This document shows, in pieces, positions 63,067 through 64,000 of a DNA stretch of 64,000 bases. Source of the stretch: Liopterus haemorrhoidalis (taxonomy: Eukaryota; Arthropoda; Insecta; Coleoptera; Dytiscidae); the NCBI GenBank assembly GCA_963971575.1, contig OZ020622.1:35804301-35868300 (forward strand), read 5' to 3'. A model generated the notes under the pieces. That model was not told the origin of the DNA. It ran no database searches and worked only from the letters and a program-made list of their open reading frames with translations. The position numbers and the translations under genes were made by a program. Each line of letters opens with the position of its first letter. Position 1 is the first letter of the stretch.

Positions 63067-63668
63067 ACCCGTATATTAAGTTTCATCACCCTGCCATGCC
63101 CACCCACCAGGGAGCCCCACACAGGGGACGTTGGCCGCAAACCGGCTCATTGCGCCAGACATGTCAGGATGATATAGCATCGGAGGAAGTAGTCACGGGC
63201 TGCTCGACCCGCTCGAGAACCAGTAGTCGCCAACTCTGGAACCGGGCGAGCTGCAGCCGCTCCCACAGACCCCCGAATACTTGTCTAGTGGCACGGCATT
63301 ACCCCGGCATCCACGATACAGTAGTGGAGCCACTCTATTCATGAACCGTGACACCAGCCGATTGACTGAGCTGACCAGACTCAGCCTCCCGTTTTACCGA
63401 ATCCGAGGCCAAAGAAGGCGTGTTGGGATCGTACTGTCCGCGGGCAGCAGTCTCCCTCAACCGACCAGGACCCTCTTCTCCGGCGTTACGGGTCTCCACG
63501 CACGGCAAACACGCGGGTAGGAATTTAAGTGGGAGATCAAAGAGACAACAGATAAGCCTATTCCTACAATCGGCTTCTCTGAACTGTCTCCTCCCAAATG
63601 ATATGTGATTCAGGGTACGTGGGATCATCAGGCCCAAAAGCTCTATATGGTCAGGTGATGCGACCATT
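63067..63668 (-). promoter_or_regulatory. 5' UTR of E7
   Basis: Highly similar to the E2 leader (7460-8061) but ending at AATGGTCGCATC, inside the first of the two repeat units seen in E2. It should contain the internal promoter. I could not identify specific transcription-factor sites by eye. Confidence 0.6.
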
Positions 63669-63851
63669 GGATTGTGTGATTGGTAGTTCGATTCTCCGTC
63701 GGTGATATTATTCGGGCGAGAATAATATGTTTACATTACTCTCATTTCACAATCATTCACCCCTCATCCAGGTGTAGGAGCTCGCCCCCTGGCATCGGCG
63801 ATTAGCCTCGTTGCAGAAATAGGCCGATGTAAAATAAATAAATAAATAAAA
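63669..63851 (+). mobile_element. tRNA-derived SINE, body (box B) and AAAT tail
   Basis: Begins with the right TSD copy, then GGTAGTTCGATTCTCC, a box B-like promoter element (63682-63697). A non-tRNA body of about 130 bp follows, and the 3' tail is (AAAT)n at about 63831-63851. It continues the head at 54800-54871. It lies inside a non-LTR ORF1; only a weak GAAGAT direct repeat is seen as a possible TSD for the SINE. Confidence 0.78.
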
Positions 63852-64000
63852 ATCTTAGAAGATGAAGTTAAAATTTTGAAGAGCAACAACGCAAACGAAG
63901 AGCCGATAGCAAAAGTTACAGCCCTGGATCAATACCAAAGAAATAATAACATTGAAATTCATGGTATTGAAGAAAGAAGCGGTGAAAATTGTTCGTACAT
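63852..64000 (+). pseudogene. Non-LTR ORF1 (right part), cut by window end
   Basis: Continues the coiled coil from 54.5-54.8 kb: ILEDEVKILKSNNANEEPIA, then ALDQYQRNNNIEIHGIEERS. The YQRNNNIEIHG box is the same signature as YSRRNNVEIQG in the element at 22.0 kb, so both are CR1/Jockey-type ORF1 proteins from different families. Confidence 0.7.

Larger units (their letters stand above)
57641..63668 (-). mobile_element. I-clade copy E7, apparently full length (6.0 kb)
   Basis: 5' UTR (63067-63668), ORF1, ORF2 and 3' UTR with AACT tail, all without visible damage. It is the upstream member of a tandem pair with E6. The pair, not each copy, is bounded by the 14-bp TSD. It interrupts a tRNA-derived SINE. 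It is the best candidate in this window for an active autonomous element. Confidence 0.95.

Overview
This window is a dense nest of transposable elements (TEs) from an animal genome, most likely an insect. The evidence for an insect is AT-rich DNA, spliceosomal introns, and the mix of families: I-clade and Jockey/CR1 non-LTR elements, P, piggyBac, mariner/Tc1, hAT, pogo with PHD fingers, PIF/Harbinger with a MADF partner, copia, gypsy and an Arc2-like gag. I cannot name the species. I found no single-copy host gene, rRNA or functional tRNA. The only tRNA-like sequence is the head of a SINE.

Layout. 1-8.16 kb: two copies of one I-clade retrotransposon in opposite orientation (called E1 and E2 here); E2 cuts a pogo-type gene. 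8.2-18.6 kb: one hAT transposase gene on the minus strand, split by a second, decayed RNase H-bearing non-LTR element (9.5-14.8 kb), a mariner (15.28-16.59 kb) and a Jockey fragment (16.6-17.2 kb). 19-24.9 kb: a copia element holding a non-LTR scrap, a solo LTR and a CR1/Jockey-like element that itself carries a TTAA-flanked MITE. 24.9-28.4 kb: a pogo-PHD element with a piggyBac inserted at its stop codon. 28.4-34 kb: fragments of gypsy gag and pol, an Arc2-like gag and three pogo pieces. 34-36.2 kb: a PIF/Harbinger element whose transposase lies antisense inside an intron of its MADF gene. 36.4-41.3 kb: two gypsy elements. 41.3-45.5 kb: gene-poor, with a possible LTR, a hAT MITE and I-clade fragments. 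45.5-49.7 kb: a P-type transposase gene broken by three insertions. 50-54.5 kb: satellite-like repeats, pogo, gypsy integrase and a non-LTR tail. 54.5-64 kb: a non-LTR ORF1 containing a tRNA-derived SINE, which contains a tandem pair of I-clade elements (E6, E7).

Seven pieces of the same I-clade family (E1-E7) lie in 64 kb. Their 13-14 bp target-site duplications (TSDs) are still intact and E7 has both ORFs open, so the family was active recently. The most informative object is E7+E6: a full-length copy joined head-to-tail to a 5'-truncated sister copy, with one TSD around the pair. That is the signature expected of reverse-transcriptase template jumping. Several insertions can be checked internally, because taking out the insert and one TSD copy returns the host TE reading frame exactly (MITE at 23.8 kb; Tc1-type inserts at 47.4 and 48.5 kb).

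Limits: boundaries without TSDs or inverted repeats are approximate, family names rest on motif recognition alone, and no database search was possible.
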